NCBI RefSeq assembly: GCF_039414295.1
Contig: NZ_JBCITM010000006.1
Location: forward strand, 124,001-188,000
Source: Anoxynatronum sibiricum
GTDB lineage: Bacteria > Bacillota > Clostridia > Peptostreptococcales > Tindalliaceae
Length of the DNA stretch: 64,000 bases
Reading direction: 5' to 3'
Position numbers and translations under genes: made by a program. The stretch's first letter is position 1. Each line of letters starts with the position of its first letter. Positions 1-7,696 of this stretch are shown piece by piece. The notes under the pieces are model-generated. The model saw only the letters and a list, made by a program, of their open reading frames with translations. It was not told where the DNA came from and did no database searches.

Positions 1-207
1 AGCAATGTAGATGGCGGCAAAATCCGGTTGCCCTGTGATGGGGCAGAGGCTTGTAAACTCAGGGCAGTTAAACTTGACGAAATAATCATTTTCCTGATGC
101 CTGTTTTCAAATGTTTCCAATATTTCCGGCTTGTATTGATCTCCATAGACTGTCTGCTGATTGCCTAAAAGCGACAGCCCATCAATATGGTCAGGTGCTT
201 TCAACAT
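1..207 (-). CDS. queF: QueF, NADPH-dependent preQ0 reductase (N-terminal part, runs off the window)
   Basis: The frame opens at the ATG at 207 and stays open to base 1, giving the first 69 residues. QueF reduces the nitrile of 7-cyano-7-deazaguanine (preQ0) to preQ1 for queuosine in tRNA. The stretch FTSLCPITGQPDF is the family signature and holds the cysteine that forms the thioimide with substrate. A GGGGAGG ribosome binding site lies about 12 bases upstream. The gene follows queT by 33 bases on the same strand, so both probably share one transcript controlled by the preQ1 riboswitch upstream. The catalytic C-terminal part lies outside the window. Confidence 0.93.
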   Translation of the reverse strand, partial: MLKAPDHIDGLSLLGNQQTVYGDQYKPEILETFENRHQENDYFVKFNCPEFTSLCPITGQPDFAAIYIA

Positions 208-240
208 GATTTCCCTATACCTCCCCTACTTTCACTTCTG

Positions 241-738
241 TTATCTGTCTGATAGCGGCCCTTCAAGATATTTCACCATCAGAACTCCCACCATGCCGGG
301 TATCACCTGTCCAACACCGATGCTCACCGCAAGAATTCCATAAGGAACATTGATCAGCGGCGAAAGCCACAGGGGCACCATCAGCGTCGGAATCGCCATA
401 ATGGGCAGCGCCACCAGTAAAAGATGCACTTTTCTGGCATACCTGCATCCGGCCGCTGTGAAAATGCCAACCATGAACCCACCGATCATATCCATCGGCC
501 CAAGTCCGCCCAGAATAGTATTGCTGAGAAAATTTGCTGCTCCCAGGGGAATGATTAAAACTGGATTGATGGCCGCCAGCGCGTACAGACTGGTGGCGAT
601 CCGCACCTGATACTGGCCAAAGGCGAAACTTTGGGTGAAAAACATGATGACGACATACAGCGCAATAACGATGGCGGAAAAGGTTAAGCTGCGTGTATCA
701 GCGAACGCATTGCTTTTTTTGACTGCTTGAACTTTCAT
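241..738 (-). CDS. queT: QueT-family queuosine precursor transporter
   Basis: This 165-residue integral membrane protein has about five hydrophobic segments and the QueT-type core (residues about 75-95, with NTILGGLGPMD). QueT proteins are substrate-binding membrane components that take up queuosine precursors, usually with a shared ECF energising module; no such module is visible here. The start at 738 has GGAAGGAGC five bases upstream. The leader carries a preQ1-I riboswitch and a terminator, and queF follows, so the substrate is very probably a queuosine precursor. Family assignment rests on sequence pattern plus context; the exact substrate is inferred. Confidence 0.88.
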   Translation of the reverse strand: MKVQAVKKSNAFADTRSLTFSAIVIALYVVIMFFTQSFAFGQYQVRIATSLYALAAINPVLIIPLGAANFLSNTILGGLGPMDMIGGFMVGIFTAAGCRYARKVHLLLVALPIMAIPTLMVPLWLSPLINVPYGILAVSIGVGQVIPGMVGVLMVKYLEGPLSDR

Positions 739-794
739 TTTTTGCTCCTTCCCTCATCACAAAGGAGAAAGTGCGATAATCCTGTTTTTAAGGC

Positions 795-836
795 AAAAAA
801 AACAGCACCCAAAAAGGCACCTTTCAAAAACTGCTC
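795..836 (-). terminator. Intrinsic terminator in the queT leader (riboswitch expression platform)
   Basis: Read on the minus strand, a GU-rich hairpin (CAG to CTG ends, AAAG/CTTT core) is followed by eight T residues at 802-795. It sits between the preQ1 aptamer and the queT start, where a transcription-terminating platform would be expected. The stem contains wobble pairs and one bulge, so its exact fold is uncertain. Confidence 0.65.
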
Positions 837-855
837 TGCTACAAGCAACATCTGG

Positions 856-897
856 CCCTAGTTTTGTTTATAGACAGGATGGTTTCGAACTGTCTTC
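856..897 (-). ncRNA. PreQ1-I riboswitch aptamer
   Basis: Minus-strand sequence shows a GACAG stem strand, a 12-base loop beginning TTCGAAACC, the complementary CTGTC, and an A-rich tail TATAAACAAAACTAGGG. This is the layout of the class I preQ1 aptamer: a short P1 stem with an A-rich tail that folds back into the loop as an H-type pseudoknot. It lies about 120 bases upstream of queT. Binding of preQ1 would be expected to promote termination and shut off queT-queF. Confidence 0.88.
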
Positions 898-995
898 CAT
901 ATGACAAGCTATATTTTCTACCTATGCTACCATATTTTCCACTCCATGACCAGCTTTCTGTTCCCGATCTTTAACAGTTTCTCCTGTCCTCATTT

Positions 996-1322
996 CTACA
1001 ACCAGTGAAATTGCCGGCCAAAGCCGGAGTCATATTTACGTTTGAAGAAGGCCTCCAAGCTCTCCCGGGTGCTGCCGTCACCTTTCTGATGGGTTTCTTT
1101 CTGAAACAGGCTCATTTCCTGGTGTTCTTCCAGAGAAAGGCGTTGGTACTGGTTCTGAAATCGAATGAAAGTGACTTCCAGAAGCGTGTAGAGCATCATA
1201 TTGCGGCAGTGGGTGCCTGATCAGCTGCCTGAAACAGCTGGTGCCGCATTTCATCGCTGACATCCTTTTTCAAAGATTCGCATCGATTTTCGCTCATGCA
1301 GTTGCTCCATGACGGTTTTCAT
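996..1322 (-). pseudogene. Decayed nitroreductase (frameshifts plus internal deletion)
   Basis: From the ATG at 1322 the frame reads KTVMEQLHERKSMRIFEK, the FMN-contacting start of a nitroreductase. A one-base insertion near 1262 then breaks it. In the shifted frame the family's APTAGN-type segment appears (QAADQAPTA), followed by a one-base loss near 1204 and MMLYTLLEVT. The frame continues to 996 with a C-terminal segment (YQRLSLEE...FFKRKYDSGF) like the family's end. About 90 central residues of the usual 200 are missing. No functional product is expected. Confidence 0.75.
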
Positions 1323-1367
1323 GGTCTTTACCTTTCCCGCTTTCTTGTTTGTTTTTTCATTGGCCTA

Positions 1368-2402
1368 CTAGTTCAACTTTAGGTCACCAGCTTTGATCCA
1401 TCCCTTTCGTCTCATGATTTCTGCCAGAATCAGCGAGAGAACGGCCGGCAGTATGAAATGAAGGAGCCCCATTTTCATCAGCACATCGGCAGAGAATCCC
1501 ATGGCACTGATGGTTCCAAATTGTCCCACCAGTCCGCTGGTTCCCATTCCGGCACCTGTGGGCACGTTTTCCATACGCAGTAAAGTGGCCGCCAGCGGGC
1601 CAAGTATGGCACTTGCCACCGTAGGCGGTATCCAAATAAGTGGATTTCGCACAATGTTGGGAATTTGGAGCATCGAAGTGCCCAGCCCCTGAGAGAGCAA
1701 ACCGCCCCAGCCGTTCTCCCGGTAGCTGATGACAGCAAACCCAATCATCTGGCAGCAACATCCCACTGTAGCTGCACCGGCAGCAGTACCGCCAAGACCC
1801 AGCATGATACACAGTGCCGCGCTGGAGATGGGCAGTGTAAGCGCCATGCCTACAATAACAGCCATCAAGGCTCCCATGGGAATGGGATGCATTTCGGTCA
1901 CCACCATAATAACAGTCCCCAACCAGGCCATAAAGCCACCAATGAAAGGCCCTGCCACCATTCCCATTACCACACCGGCTGCAATGGTGATCATGGGAGT
2001 CGCAATGATGTCCACTTTTGTTTCTCCAGCAACCAATTTCCCGCATTCTGCTCCCACCACCACAGCCACGAAACAGCCCGCAGGACCACCGGCTTCATAG
2101 CCCGCCATGCCAGTGATCGTGGAAGCAAACAGTACCAGCGGTGGTGCCTTTAAACCGTAGGCAACAGCCACACCAATGGCTGGGCCTGCCATGGCCATAG
2201 CCCGCTGGCCCAACTGCTGTAGTATGGGAAGCTGAAGTTGTTCACCCGCCACATTAAGAATCAAGCCAATAATCAAGGAGGAAAACAGCCCCAATGCCAT
2301 AGCTCCAAGTGCCTCAATGCCATATCGTTTCATCGAAAATTCGATATTTTTTCTTTTTAAGAATCCCAGCTTTGATTTGTTCGATGAAGCCATCGCCGTC
2401 AT
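1368..2402 (-). CDS. PTS-EIIC-like / PfoR-family membrane protein
   Basis: This 344-residue polytopic protein has eight or more hydrophobic segments and conserved glycine-rich loops such as GMAGYEAGGPAG (about residues 97-108) and PTGAGMGTSGLVGQFG (about 280-295). These match the PTS_EIIC_2 family that includes the PfoR-type proteins of clostridia. Such proteins are solitary membrane components without EIIA or EIIB partners, and none is seen here. Substrate and role are unknown; PfoR was named for an effect on toxin expression in Clostridium perfringens. The start at 2402 has GGAGGG five bases upstream, which favours it over the ATG three codons later. Confidence 0.82.
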   Translation of the reverse strand: MTAMASSNKSKLGFLKRKNIEFSMKRYGIEALGAMALGLFSSLIIGLILNVAGEQLQLPILQQLGQRAMAMAGPAIGVAVAYGLKAPPLVLFASTITGMAGYEAGGPAGCFVAVVVGAECGKLVAGETKVDIIATPMITIAAGVVMGMVAGPFIGGFMAWLGTVIMVVTEMHPIPMGALMAVIVGMALTLPISSAALCIMLGLGGTAAGAATVGCCCQMIGFAVISYRENGWGGLLSQGLGTSMLQIPNIVRNPLIWIPPTVASAILGPLAATLLRMENVPTGAGMGTSGLVGQFGTISAMGFSADVLMKMGLLHFILPAVLSLILAEIMRRKGWIKAGDLKLN

Positions 2403-2422
2403 GTTTTCCCTCCAGTAATCAA

Positions 2423-2689
2423 TCAGTTTGTATTTTTTGATTTTTGATGATTCGACCCTGATTTCAACCGATGTGACAGCGGCTGCTTCTGTACATTCGT
2501 GATCTCCCCTTCAGGACCATTAAAAAGATCATTGCTGGTGAAATCTGTGTTAAAAGGTTCGGTCCAGTTACCCTGAAAATAAACCACATTGATGAGAAAT
2601 AGGATTGTGTGGGGATCAATCGGGTATTCAACAATGTCTTTAATCAACCCGTCAGTTCTGTCATTTACCCAGTTGTTGATCACATCCAC
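2423..2689 (-). pseudogene. Serpin (serine protease inhibitor) fragment
   Basis: The frame reads VINNWVNDRTDGLIKDIVE, then LFLINVVYFQGNWTEPFN. These are the helix F to strand 3A segments of serpins: an N-x-W-V-x-x-x-T motif followed by the conserved A-x-YF-x-G-x-W. A serpin needs about 370 residues including the C-terminal reactive loop. Here only about 65 recognisable residues remain, followed by unrelated sequence ending at 2423. The 5' end abuts the AraC gene's 3' end. It must be a relic, since the inhibitory loop is absent. Confidence 0.8.
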
Positions 2690-2731
2690 TGATGCTTGAT
2701 GATCAAGTCTGACCGACCGGGTAACGGGGCT

Positions 2732-3607
2732 TTATATGTTTGATATGTTTTGGGCGGGAATATAGATCTCGCTGATGGAGTTCTCATTATATGGCCCCAA
2801 ATTCTCTTTGCCACAGTATTCGAAGTTAAAGTGTCCCGGCAGTTTCCTATCTGTTGCCGGCAGCCATTCTTCATAGATATACCGATAGGTATGCCCCACC
2901 TGATTGGCGAGCCCTTTATGCCTGAACTTATAATAAGTTTGGGCGGGAATGATTTTAGCCGTTAGTTGAATGGGGATTCGATCAATTTCACTGACCGCCA
3001 CCGCCACGTAAAAAAAGAGGCTGTCTGTGTCCTGATCCGGGAACCAAAACTGCATCTGATAAAACTCCAGAGGTTTCTTCAGACTGGGAATGGCCGTCAG
3101 ATTTTCGGTTAACATTGACCACTGTTCCGACAGATCATTTTTCAGTGACAGATCATAATAAAAGGGAATGCCCACCAGCTTGATGTCCTCCAAAAATACG
3201 ATTTCCGGTTCTTTGTCCAGAACGTGTTCATTCTTTTTCAGCGTTCTCTCGGTGATGGGCTGCAGCAGCAGTCGTCTGTCAGCGATGCCTTCCCTGCGCA
3301 TATCCGACGGGTTTTGGCGCATCATTTTGAAAAAAGCCCGGGTATACGCCTCAGCGCTTCCAAAGCCATAATCAAGGGCGATGTCAATAATGCGTTTATC
3401 TGTCGCCATCAGCTCTCTGGCTGACTCTGTGATTTTTCTGGCCAGAATGTATGATTTCGGCGAGTGCCCCGTGATGGATTTGAACAGTCTGGAATAGTAA
3501 TAGAAAGAAAACCCCAGATCTTTGGAGATATCTAAAACAGATATTTTTGATCTGAGGTTCGTCTCAATGATTTGAATGGATTGTAAAATCAGCTCTCTGT
3601 TGTTCAT
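2732..3607 (-). CDS. AraC-family regulator with GyrI-like effector-binding domain
   Basis: Residues 1-105 form a double helix-turn-helix AraC/XylS domain (motifs SFYYYSRLFKSITGHSP and DIALDYGFGSAEAYTRAF). Residues from about 130 to the end resemble the GyrI/SoxS-like effector-binding fold (VFLEDIKLVGIPFYYDLS and a terminal EIYIPAQ). Such proteins sense small hydrophobic or cationic compounds. The ATG at 3607 is preferred because AGAGG lies eight bases upstream, overlapping the stop of the upstream TrmO-like gene 12 bases away. The two genes are probably co-transcribed. Target genes are not evident. Confidence 0.85.
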   Translation of the reverse strand: MNNRELILQSIQIIETNLRSKISVLDISKDLGFSFYYYSRLFKSITGHSPKSYILARKITESARELMATDKRIIDIALDYGFGSAEAYTRAFFKMMRQNPSDMRREGIADRRLLLQPITERTLKKNEHVLDKEPEIVFLEDIKLVGIPFYYDLSLKNDLSEQWSMLTENLTAIPSLKKPLEFYQMQFWFPDQDTDSLFFYVAVAVSEIDRIPIQLTAKIIPAQTYYKFRHKGLANQVGHTYRYIYEEWLPATDRKLPGHFNFEYCGKENLGPYNENSISEIYIPAQNISNI

Positions 3608-3619
3608 TCCCGACACCTC

Positions 3620-4087
3620 TTAAAAGTTAAAGAACACACTCCAGTCAAAGTCAGCTGAATCTTCGATGCACACCGGCAGCCCTGCACACCACTCTGGCAG
3701 CGTTGCCTCCCGCGCCACATCGGAGCAGGGGTAATAGGGCTTAATATCCAGTACCGGCGTCTCTTCTTCTGCGTCAATATACCAGGTTTCGATGATGCCG
3801 TGCTCGTAATCAATGTGCTTCACATCAATCACGCTGATGCAAATTGGATTGGGCCTGATAGGTGATCGGGTGGCAAATACCCCCATGTGCTCCGGGCCTG
3901 GCAGATAGGGCTTCTCCAACACCTTCGTCTCCCGCAACCCCGGCTGATCCACCTGATTGGCCCACCAGGTCACCAGCAGGTGACTGAAACCATCCATGGC
4001 CGTCAGGGCTTCTTTGTAGTCATCTTCAATGACAATGGCAAACCCCTTGTCGCTTTTCACTTTACCAATTAGCTTTAGTTCCATCAT
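3620..4087 (-). CDS. TrmO/TsaA-like SAM-dependent methyltransferase
   Basis: Translation from 4087 gives MMELKLIGKVKSDKGFAIVI and the family signature ATRSPIRPNPICIS (about residues 68-81). This is the diagnostic S-P-x-R-P-N-P-I block of the TsaA/TrmO (UPF0066) beta-barrel methyltransferases. TrmO methylates N6-threonylcarbamoyladenosine at position 37 of tRNA-Thr. The protein is about 155 residues, matching short TsaA-like members that lack the C-terminal extension. An AAGGGGGC ribosome binding site precedes 4087; an upstream in-frame start at 4171 has none. tRNA substrate is inferred from family only. Confidence 0.83.
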   Translation of the reverse strand: MMELKLIGKVKSDKGFAIVIEDDYKEALTAMDGFSHLLVTWWANQVDQPGLRETKVLEKPYLPGPEHMGVFATRSPIRPNPICISVIDVKHIDYEHGIIETWYIDAEEETPVLDIKPYYPCSDVAREATLPEWCAGLPVCIEDSADFDWSVFFNF

Positions 4088-4234
4088 AACTGCCCCCTTA
4101 TTTTTATTAGGTACAGTTATATGATAAATCAATATCAATAAAAGTTCTTGATTCAATTTGTCCGAAATCACTCGTCAGTTGATCTTATTTGTTCAGTGCC
4201 ACTGAATTTTCGGCCACCGAAAATACTCATCATT

Positions 4235-4549
4235 TCATTCACTTGTGTTTCGAAAGAAGCCCAGCGGAATAAATGTATCCTTGCCTGCTGTCCAGTTTCT
4301 AAGATTCGCCAGTCGCTCGCCATGATCTTCATGACCTGGTGTATTATAAGCTTCGATCAACTTCTCGCATGGGACTTCACTGCAAAGTCCGCAATGGTGC
4401 ACTCCTTTTTCGATGGCACAAACAGCTACTTGACAGGTGCCCCAAAACGGCTTTCCTGCATTTGCCTGACACCCTTGGCAGCCTGTCCTTTCAATCCATT
4501 CGCAATCGCCGCAATAAGTGCCACATTTTCCCATCATATGTTGATCCAC
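4235..4549 (-). CDS. DUF3795 cysteine-rich protein
   Basis: This 104-residue protein has closely spaced cysteines: CGTYCGDC near residues 9-16, CQGCQANAGKPFWGTC, and HHCGLCSEVPC. This is the pattern of DUF3795 proteins, which probably bind zinc or an iron-sulfur cluster. The GTG at 4549 is chosen because GGAGG lies nine bases upstream. Function is unknown. It is isolated from the genes on either side by about 95-145 bases. Confidence 0.78.
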   Translation of the reverse strand: MDQHMMGKCGTYCGDCEWIERTGCQGCQANAGKPFWGTCQVAVCAIEKGVHHCGLCSEVPCEKLIEAYNTPGHEDHGERLANLRNWTAGKDTFIPLGFFRNTSE

Positions 4550-4642
4550 TCTGATGATCCTCCATTTCCACCGATTATCTTTTCATTTCAGTTACTTCTA
4601 ATCACCTGCATCATCCCTGATCTGCTGACCGGCACCCTGGCT

Positions 4643-5479
4643 TCAAACAACATGGCTATTCCCGCCATCTCTCCATAAAAAGGCGATGGCTCTTTTTCCG
4701 AGAATATAGTCGTCAAATACCTTCTCGCCCGGGTTTCCCGACAGTCCCACACATACCAGCAGCGGCAAAAGATGTTCTTCTCTGGGATGGCAGTATCTTG
4801 CACCGGGAATCCTTTCCCAGTTGATGAACTGCTCCCAGATTTTTGCCTCATTTATTTCATCGCAACAACCGGCAATGAGATGATCCTGAAACGCATTGTT
4901 CTTTGGATCTTCCCTATTCTTTCCCTCAAAATCAAACCGGCTCATGTTGTGAAAGGAAAACCCGGAACCGATGATCAGGATATTTTCTTCCAATAAAGGT
5001 CTTAAAGCCTTCCCCATGGCCAGGTGTGTCTGCGAACTGAGGCTGTGGTGCAGCGAAATCTGGACCACAGGAATATCCGCCAGTGGGTACATCATCTTCA
5101 ACGGAATATACGAACCGTGATCATAGGGTCTTTGATCATCGAGACGACATTCAATGCCGTTCCTGCCAAAGAGTTCGGCGATCTTTTCTGCCAGCCGGGG
5201 GTTTCCTTTAGAGAGATATTGAATGGTGTAAGCCGCTTCGGGAAAACCGTAGTAATCGTACATCAGCTCAGGCTCCCCACCACTTTGAATGGTCACTGTG
5301 TTCTCCTCCCAGTGGGCGCTGAACACAATGATGGCATCCGGTCGGCGGATTTTGGAAGAGAGGTTTTTCATAAAATGAATCATTTTTTCATGGGATGGGT
5401 CGTTCAGGATTGGCAACGGCCCGCCTCCGTGGGAAAAATAAATGACCTGACCAGTTTGGGCAATCTGCTCTTTGCTCAT
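4643..5479 (-). CDS. DODA-type extradiol ring-opening dioxygenase (YgiD-like)
   Basis: This 278-residue protein belongs to the class III LigB-like extradiol dioxygenases. The metal ligands appear as FSHGGGP (residue about 16), SAHWEEN (about 55-61), and HGSYIPLKMMYP (about 121-132). The C-terminal REEHLLPLLVCVG is typical of 4,5-DOPA extradiol dioxygenases. These use Fe(II) or Zn(II) and oxygen to cleave catechols, an unexpected activity for a strict anaerobe, so the true substrate may differ. The start at 5479 has GGAGGG close upstream. The next gene upstream is the FAD reductase, with a 174-base gap in which nothing is recognised. Confidence 0.87.
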   Translation of the reverse strand: MSKEQIAQTGQVIYFSHGGGPLPILNDPSHEKMIHFMKNLSSKIRRPDAIIVFSAHWEENTVTIQSGGEPELMYDYYGFPEAAYTIQYLSKGNPRLAEKIAELFGRNGIECRLDDQRPYDHGSYIPLKMMYPLADIPVVQISLHHSLSSQTHLAMGKALRPLLEENILIIGSGFSFHNMSRFDFEGKNREDPKNNAFQDHLIAGCCDEINEAKIWEQFINWERIPGARYCHPREEHLLPLLVCVGLSGNPGEKVFDDYILGKRAIAFLWRDGGNSHVV

Positions 5480-5653
5480 AAGACCCTCCTTCTTCTTCGA
5501 ATCATCGAGTCACTTATACCCGGGAAGGATCGAATCCATTCATCACGCCCCACCCAGTTCACGAATTTTAAATGGCAACCGCACTGGCTGCCCTGTCATT
5601 TGATTGACTCAGGAAAAAGGTTTTCATCCTGGCTTGTTTGGTTCACCATCTGT

Positions 5654-6715
5654 TCACCGGATACTCTGAATACCCGATTGCATCACCCATTTTCTAAGAC
5701 CAGAGTGATACATGAAAGGGGCTTTTGCATTTTTGGCGATGACATTAAGCCTGATCTTTGTCAGCCGTTTTTCATATCTGCCCAGAAATCCATCAATGCC
5801 TTCATTCAGGCTCTGGGCGAGGAACAGGGAGCTTTTCAGGGCATAGCTGATCCCTTCCGCTGAACTGGGGCTGATGGCACCGGCGGCTTCTCCCACAAGG
5901 GCAATCCCATCTCTTCCGGCCCAAAGCTGGTTCGCATGCTTTGGCCGATAGATAAAGGCACCTTCTTTTTTGACTCTGTGATGAAAAAGAAATCCATGAT
6001 GCGCCAGTTTTTCCTTTAATTTGTGATATTTCTCCCAGGTCTTATCATTGGCTTTAAGCGCCGACCCCAGCACAAGGTACTGATTCTTGGGAATAATCCA
6101 GGAATAGAAGTCACTGATTTCCTCGTCGAAAATGGCCGTGTAATATGCCTGGGGCACCTGGTTTTCATACCATTCCTGAATAGCAATATAAATATCCGGA
6201 ACAGCCCGGCCCATGCTGATGGACTTTCGAATCCCTGAACAGGCACCATCCGCACCGATGAGCACTCTGGTTTTGAGAGAATCTCTTCTCCCCTTTTGCG
6301 TAAAATGAACTGTAACACCGTCTTTCATCGGCTCATACCCTTTATACACAGCGTTGAAGCGTTTGTCCACCCCTAAAGACAACAGTGATACCATCCACCT
6401 GTCGAACTTTTCCCTGTCCATATTATAATAAAATCGTTGATACAGCTTTTCGATGCCATTGGTCACATCGATGGTTCTCACCGCAAAAAGCTGAGGATCT
6501 ACCAATACCTCTGTTGGTACTCCCAAACCCAGTTTGGCAATCATTTTTTGAGCATCAGGTGCCAGAAGACCGCCACAACATTTGTTTCTGGATGAAACGG
6601 GGTGATTCGACTCCAGATCTCTTCTATCCATCACCACCACTTTGTATGCTTCTCCCAATAGCCGGGCCAGGTTTGCTCCTGCCGGACCGGCACCAATAAT
6701 CGCAATGTCGTACAT
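5654..6715 (-). CDS. Geranylgeranyl-reductase-like FAD-dependent oxidoreductase
   Basis: The 353-residue protein opens with the Rossmann dinucleotide motif GAGPAGANLARLL (about residues 8-20). It then has the cysteine pair NKCCGGLL at about 45-51, and the second FAD motif LVGEAAGAISPSSAEGI near 277-293. This is the layout of the geranylgeranyl reductase/lycopene cyclase-like flavoprotein family that reduces isoprenoid double bonds or acts as a monooxygenase. Substrate is unknown; no isoprenoid gene is adjacent. The start at 6715 follows GGTGGAGG. Confidence 0.82.
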   Translation of the reverse strand: MYDIAIIGAGPAGANLARLLGEAYKVVVMDRRDLESNHPVSSRNKCCGGLLAPDAQKMIAKLGLGVPTEVLVDPQLFAVRTIDVTNGIEKLYQRFYYNMDREKFDRWMVSLLSLGVDKRFNAVYKGYEPMKDGVTVHFTQKGRRDSLKTRVLIGADGACSGIRKSISMGRAVPDIYIAIQEWYENQVPQAYYTAIFDEEISDFYSWIIPKNQYLVLGSALKANDKTWEKYHKLKEKLAHHGFLFHHRVKKEGAFIYRPKHANQLWAGRDGIALVGEAAGAISPSSAEGISYALKSSLFLAQSLNEGIDGFLGRYEKRLTKIRLNVIAKNAKAPFMYHSGLRKWVMQSGIQSIR

Positions 6716-6769
6716 GCCTCCACCTCGTCTGTTGTTAATCGTTGCTGTGATTCATTTTTGTGACCGTGA

Positions 6770-6985
6770 TCAGTCCCCACTGTCTTCCCGGTATTCCAAA
6801 ATATCCCCAGGCTGACATTCCAGCACTTTGCATATTTCTTCCAGGGTGGAGAATCGTATGGCCTTGGCCTTGCCGTTTTTTAAAATGGAAATATTGGCCA
6901 TGGTGATGCCGACTCTTTCCGACAACTCCGTGACACTCATTTTTCTTCTGGCCAGCATCACATCAAGATTAATGATAATTGCCAT
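6770..6985 (-). CDS. YozG-like Cro/CI-family HTH regulator
   Basis: A 71-residue single-domain DNA-binding protein: VTELSERVGITMANISILKNGKAKAIRFSTL forms the helix-turn-helix, ending with CKVLECQPGDILEY, the usual end of YozG/HTH_26 proteins. The ATG at 6985 has AGGTG six bases upstream; the GTG and ATG further up lack proper spacing. It follows the DUF2975 membrane protein by about ten bases. This is a common two-gene unit in Firmicutes, in which the HTH protein probably represses the pair. Confidence 0.88.
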   Translation of the reverse strand: MAIIINLDVMLARRKMSVTELSERVGITMANISILKNGKAKAIRFSTLEEICKVLECQPGDILEYREDSGD

Positions 6986-6995
6986 TAACATCACC

Positions 6996-7475
6996 TCAAA
7001 TCGTCAATTCATTGTCGCTTTTTATTTCGATGGCATTTTGCAGCAGCTTTTGCAGAACGGCGGCAAACACGGCGACCACCATGGGTGCAAATGCAAAGAG
7101 CATCCCGATGAGAATCACACCCGGGGCGTCTTCCACCTCTCCCACCGTATAAAAAAGAGGCATCATTGCTATGTATAGAATGCTGATGGTTGCCGCCGCA
7201 TATGTGATCTTCTTCAGGGCTTTCACCCCCAAATCTGAGAAAGCATCATTCCGATCTATCAGGTTCAACAGCGTAAAGGCCTGAAACAGTGCCATGAAAA
7301 ATGGAATGGCTGACAGGTACATCCCCGCGACGATTCCATACAAGACTGCTGCCATATGTGAACTGCTTGCCGCTGCTTCTCTGGCGATCATGGGCAGCAC
7401 TATCACACACACGGCCAGAATGGGAAGGCCAATGAAAATAACAGCTGTTTTTAGAAAACGTGTTTCCCTTTTCAT
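6996..7475 (-). CDS. DUF2975 membrane protein
   Basis: Four hydrophobic segments (about residues 10-32, 43-68, 96-118 and 125-150) and the stretch NLIDRNDAFSDLGVKALKKI identify a DUF2975 protein of about 159 residues. Function is unknown; the family almost always precedes a small YozG-like regulator, as here. Of several tandem in-frame starts, the ATG at 7475 is best spaced from GAGG. A palindrome upstream at 7518-7540 is the likely operator. Confidence 0.87.
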   Translation of the reverse strand: MKRETRFLKTAVIFIGLPILAVCVIVLPMIAREAAASSSHMAAVLYGIVAGMYLSAIPFFMALFQAFTLLNLIDRNDAFSDLGVKALKKITYAAATISILYIAMMPLFYTVGEVEDAPGVILIGMLFAFAPMVVAVFAAVLQKLLQNAIEIKSDNELTI

Positions 7476-7517
7476 CATCATCACCTCGTCATCATGTTAT
7501 GCTTCATCCTATCATAT

Positions 7518-7540
7518 TGTTTATCGTTTTACAATAAACA
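7518..7540. promoter_or_regulatory. Candidate operator of the DUF2975/HTH unit
   Basis: TGTTTAT and ATAAACA form a perfect seven-base inverted repeat separated by nine bases, about 45 bases upstream of the DUF2975 start. Autoregulation by the HTH protein is inferred from position and symmetry only. Confidence 0.45.
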
Positions 7541-7600
7541 TATGTTGATTAACGTTTTATTTTTGTTGTTTTGAAGATTTTTTTCCATCCGGTTTCCCAC

Positions 7601-7648
7601 AAAAAGAAGCCCCTGCTCAATCCGTTCCATGTGGATTGCCAGAGGCCT
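7601..7648 (-). terminator. Intrinsic terminator after the pirin gene
   Basis: Minus-strand hairpin with CAATCC/GGATTG pairs extended by GCCTCTG/CAGGGGC, followed by TTCTTTTT. It lies about 50 bases past the pirin stop codon and separates that gene from the DUF2975 promoter. Confidence 0.8.
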
Positions 7649-7696
7649 ACACGATGCGCGCTTATTAAACCTGGATCGAAAGCTTAAACAAAAAAA

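Noticed and set aside
1384..2153. Long open frames on both strands across the PfoR-like gene
   Set aside because: They are shadows of a GC-rich membrane protein gene, with cysteine- and histidine-rich nonsense translations and no ribosome binding sites.
5024..5863. Plus-strand frame of 279 codons opposite the dioxygenase and FAD genes
   Set aside because: It lies antisense to two well-supported genes, has no start signal, and no recognisable motif.
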